This document shows, one piece after another, positions 62,130 through 64,000 of a DNA stretch of 64,000 bases (the first letter of the stretch is position 1; the number at the start of each line of letters is the position of its first letter). Both the position numbers and the translations under genes were made by a program. A model generated the notes under the pieces. That model was not told the DNA's origin. It was given only the letters and a program-made list of their open reading frames with translations, and ran no database searches. This stretch comes from Ilumatobacteraceae bacterium (GTDB lineage Bacteria; Actinomycetota; Acidimicrobiia; Acidimicrobiales; Ilumatobacteraceae), in contig JANYKU010000182.1 of the NCBI GenBank assembly GCA_025358075.1, forward strand, positions 1 to 64,000. The letters run 5' to 3'.

Positions 62130-62193
62130 CGGAGTTCGATCCTGAGACGGTAGGTCGCCGGGGTTTGGCGACCGTGTCGAAGGACGAACACCG
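62130..62193 (+). repeat. Structured palindromic repeat, copy 2
   Basis: Outer arms CGGAGTTCG/CGAACACCG with TCCT/AGGA inside; GAGACGGTAGG, inner arms GGTCGCC/GGCGACC and CCGTGTCGA at the conserved places. Directly downstream of mmsA, about 60 bp from its stop. Confidence 0.75.
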
Positions 62194-62250
62194 AGCGTCG
62201 CCGAAGCCCCTGAACGGCGGCCGTCGGCAGGGCCGGTACTCGCGCGAGCC

Positions 62251-63735
62251 TCATCGGTTTTGGGGAAAGCCGAGATCGACCGAGCTGGTTCTCGGGTCGG
62301 GCCACCTGGAGGTCACGACTTTCGTCTTGGTGTAGAAGTTGACGCCCTCTGGGCCGTACATGTGGGTGTCGCCGAACAAGCTGGCCTTCCACCCTCCGAA
62401 GCTGTAGTAGCTCACCGGCACGGGGACCGGAACGTTGACGCCAACCATTCCGACCTGCACGTCGAACTCGAACTGACGCGCAGCCCCGCCGTCGCGTGTG
62501 AAGATTGCCGTGCCGTTTCCGTACGGGTTGTCGTTGATCAGCTGCAGTCCCTCTTGGTAGCCGCTGATGCGCGTGACCGTGAGCACCGGCCCGAAGATCT
62601 CGTCGTCGTAGCAGGCCATTCCCGGCTTGGCGTTGTCGATCAGCGACGGCATGAGGAAGAAACCTCCGCCGGGTGCGCCTTGCCGTCCGTCGACGACCAG
62701 TGTCGCGCCTTCGCCTGCGGCACCAGCGATGTAACCGGCGACCTTGTCGCGGTGCTCGCCGGTGATCAACGGGCCCATCTCACTCTCGGACTCGCTGGCC
62801 GGGCCGACCTTGATTGCAGGGATGCGGTCCTTGATCTTGGCGACGAGCGAGTCGGCGATGGCCTCACTGGCCAGCACGACCGAGATCGCCATGCACCGCT
62901 CGCCCGCAGACCCGTATGCCGCGCTGACGGCGGCGTCAGCAGCCATGTCGAGGTCGGCGTCGGGCAGCACGAGCATGTGGTTCTTGGCGCCGCCAAGAGC
63001 TTGAACGCGCTTGCCGTTGCGGGTACCGGTCTCGTAGATGTATTTGGCGATCGGGGTCGAGCCGACGAAGCTGATGGCGGCGACGTCGGGATGATCGAGG
63101 AGGCGGTCGACCGCGACCTTGTCGCCGTTGACGACGTTGAAGCAGCCGTCGGGAAGCCCGGCCTGCTTCAGCAGCTCGCCGATCAACATGCTGGTCGACG
63201 GATCCTTCTCGCTGGGCTTGAGGATGAAGGTGTTGCCGCACGCCAGGGCGTTTGCGAACATCCACATCGGCACCATGCCAGGGAAGTTGAACGGGGTGAT
63301 GCCAGAGACCACACCGAGCGGCTGCTTGATGCTGTACACGTCGATGCCCGTGCTGGCTTGCTCGCTGTAGCCACCCTTCAGCAGGTTGGGTATCCCGCAC
63401 GCAAACTCGATGTTCTCCAAGCCACGGGCGACCTCACCCAGTGCATCCCCCAGTACCTTGCCGTGCTCCTTGCTGATGAGCGAAGCGATCTCCTTGCGGT
63501 TGGCATCGACCAACTCGCGCATGTGGAACATCACCTCGGCTCGCCGCGAAAGGTTCGTCGCCCGCCAAGCCGGAAACGCCGCCTTGGCCACAGCCACCGC
63601 GTGATCGACCTCCGCAACAGAAGCCAGATCCACAGCCGCCTGCTGAGTCCCAGTAGCCGGATCCCAAACCACCCCCGACCGCCCCGAGGTCCCTTCGACA
63701 ACCTTCCCGTCAATCCAGTGCGATATGCGATTCAT
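62251..63735 (-). CDS. mmsA: CoA-acylating methylmalonate-semialdehyde dehydrogenase
   Basis: 494 residues. ITPFNFPGMVPMWMF (MmsA type, with FP in place of the usual ALDH motif), LKPSEKDPST, FVGSTPIAKYIYETGT and catalytic Cys281 in GERCMAIS. AAGGGAAT precedes ATG. Converts methylmalonate or malonate semialdehyde to propionyl- or acetyl-CoA, the last step of uracil/thymine breakdown and of valine or inositol catabolism. Placed between a dihydropyrimidinase and the LLM gene, so the pyrimidine role is likeliest. Confidence 0.93.
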   Translation of the reverse strand: MNRISHWIDGKVVEGTSGRSGVVWDPATGTQQAAVDLASVAEVDHAVAVAKAAFPAWRATNLSRRAEVMFHMRELVDANRKEIASLISKEHGKVLGDALGEVARGLENIEFACGIPNLLKGGYSEQASTGIDVYSIKQPLGVVSGITPFNFPGMVPMWMFANALACGNTFILKPSEKDPSTSMLIGELLKQAGLPDGCFNVVNGDKVAVDRLLDHPDVAAISFVGSTPIAKYIYETGTRNGKRVQALGGAKNHMLVLPDADLDMAADAAVSAAYGSAGERCMAISVVLASEAIADSLVAKIKDRIPAIKVGPASESESEMGPLITGEHRDKVAGYIAGAAGEGATLVVDGRQGAPGGGFFLMPSLIDNAKPGMACYDDEIFGPVLTVTRISGYQEGLQLINDNPYGNGTAIFTRDGGAARQFEFDVQVGMVGVNVPVPVPVSYYSFGGWKASLFGDTHMYGPEGVNFYTKTKVVTSRWPDPRTSSVDLGFPQNR

Positions 63736-63808
63736 CGTTCAGATTCCCTTTCCTTAAATCCGACGGCAAGTGAGCAGCCGTCGAAACGTGTGATTTGTTG
63801 AGTAGCGA

Positions 63809-63890
63809 GGGGAACATCATCATTCGATTGCGAGACGGTAGGCCGGGTGCATTTCCCGGCCGTGTCGAGCAACGAATGATGATGTTCCCC
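63809..63890 (+). repeat. Structured palindromic repeat, copy 3
   Basis: Perfect 18-bp outer arms (63809-63826 and 63873-63890; CATCATCATTCG and complement) enclose TTGC/GCAA, GAGACGGTAGG, inner arms GGCCGGG/CCCGGCC and CCGTGTCGA. It lies in the 162-bp gap between the dihydropyrimidinase stop and mmsA. Confidence 0.8.
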
Positions 63891-63897
63891 GAGCGGA

Positions 63898-64000
63898 CTA
63901 GACGAGATATTGCGAGAGCCCACGCTTGATGTATTGACCATGACCCTTTCGACCCGTGTACTGATCGTTCTCGATGACGACAACGCCGCGCGACAACACC
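63898..64000 (-). CDS. Dihydropyrimidinase / D-hydantoinase, C-terminal end only
   Basis: The frame enters from the right edge and ends TAG at 63900-63898. Visible residues VLSRGVVVIENDQYTGRKGH and GQYIKRGLSQYLV match the dihydropyrimidinase C-terminus (ENDxYxGRKGHGQFIKR). Hydrolyses dihydrouracil-type rings to N-carbamoyl-beta-alanine. The rest, including the metal site, is beyond the window. Confidence 0.85.
   Translation of the reverse strand, partial: VLSRGVVVIENDQYTGRKGHGQYIKRGLSQYLV

Overview
High-GC bacterial chromosome, gene-dense, with many 1-11 bp gene overlaps and an apparent abundance of leaderless promoters (TANNNT about 6-9 nt before the start codon). The mix of a mycothiol-dependent enzyme family (MDMPI), an F420-type LLM oxidoreductase, 2-oxoglutarate:ferredoxin oxidoreductase, SUF genes and DUF5317 points to an actinobacterium. 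My best guess is class Acidimicrobiia (Ilumatobacter-like); this is inference, as no marker gene such as rRNA is present.

Layout. 1-4.6 kb: start of a PadR regulator with a candidate operator, then a UDP-sugar operon (UDP-glucose dehydrogenase, lipoprotein, UDP-glucuronate decarboxylase type epimerase, GalE). 4.6-7.6 kb: small enzymes (hydrolase, DsbA-fold, MDMPI). 7.7-9.6 kb: tandem secreted CHRD paralogues. 9.7-11.6 kb: acyl-CoA dehydrogenase divergent from a VapBC toxin-antitoxin pair whose operator palindrome covers the antitoxin start. 11.6-16.2 kb: amidase, MBL hydrolase, acyltransferase, desaturase. 16.2-19.4 kb: sufC-sufS-sufU-DUF2889. 19.4-24.5 kb: nucleotidyltransferase pair, degraded GNAT region, YbaK, PCD, DUF5317, a GGDEF/degenerate-EAL protein and a pair of about 30-residue membrane peptides. 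24.8-29.7 kb: sufD-Rieske-sufC, a Cys-rich protein, a lone sufB and a ferredoxin. The three suf transcription units share a candidate operator, ACTAC-N4-GTAGT.

29.8-38.5 kb: oligopeptidase B, MauE-like, MBL, and then the most notable locus: a thioredoxin-fused protein (33104-34552) overlapping a UGSC-motif selenoprotein (34549-35088) read through an in-frame TGA with a SECIS-like hairpin directly downstream; MutY, MaoC-like and a flippase-like membrane protein follow. 38.5-42.7 kb: serine hydrolase, secreted seven-repeat propeller-like protein, AadA-like transferase, LOG protein. 42.8-53.2 kb: methylsuccinyl-CoA dehydrogenase-like enzyme, NarL-type two-component system, a 1.3-kb segment bounded by 16-bp repeats, methyltransferase, HAD, two malyl-CoA lyase/CitE-like genes, class III aminotransferase, PlsC. 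53.3-56.2 kb: KorAB.

56.2-64 kb (minus strand): dihydropyrimidinase (partial), CoA-acylating semialdehyde dehydrogenase, LLM oxidoreductase and an NMT1-type ABC importer, which together look like reductive pyrimidine catabolism and uptake. This end carries three copies of a structured palindromic repeat whose stems differ between copies while the unpaired motifs stay constant. No rRNA, tRNA, CRISPR array or transposase was seen.
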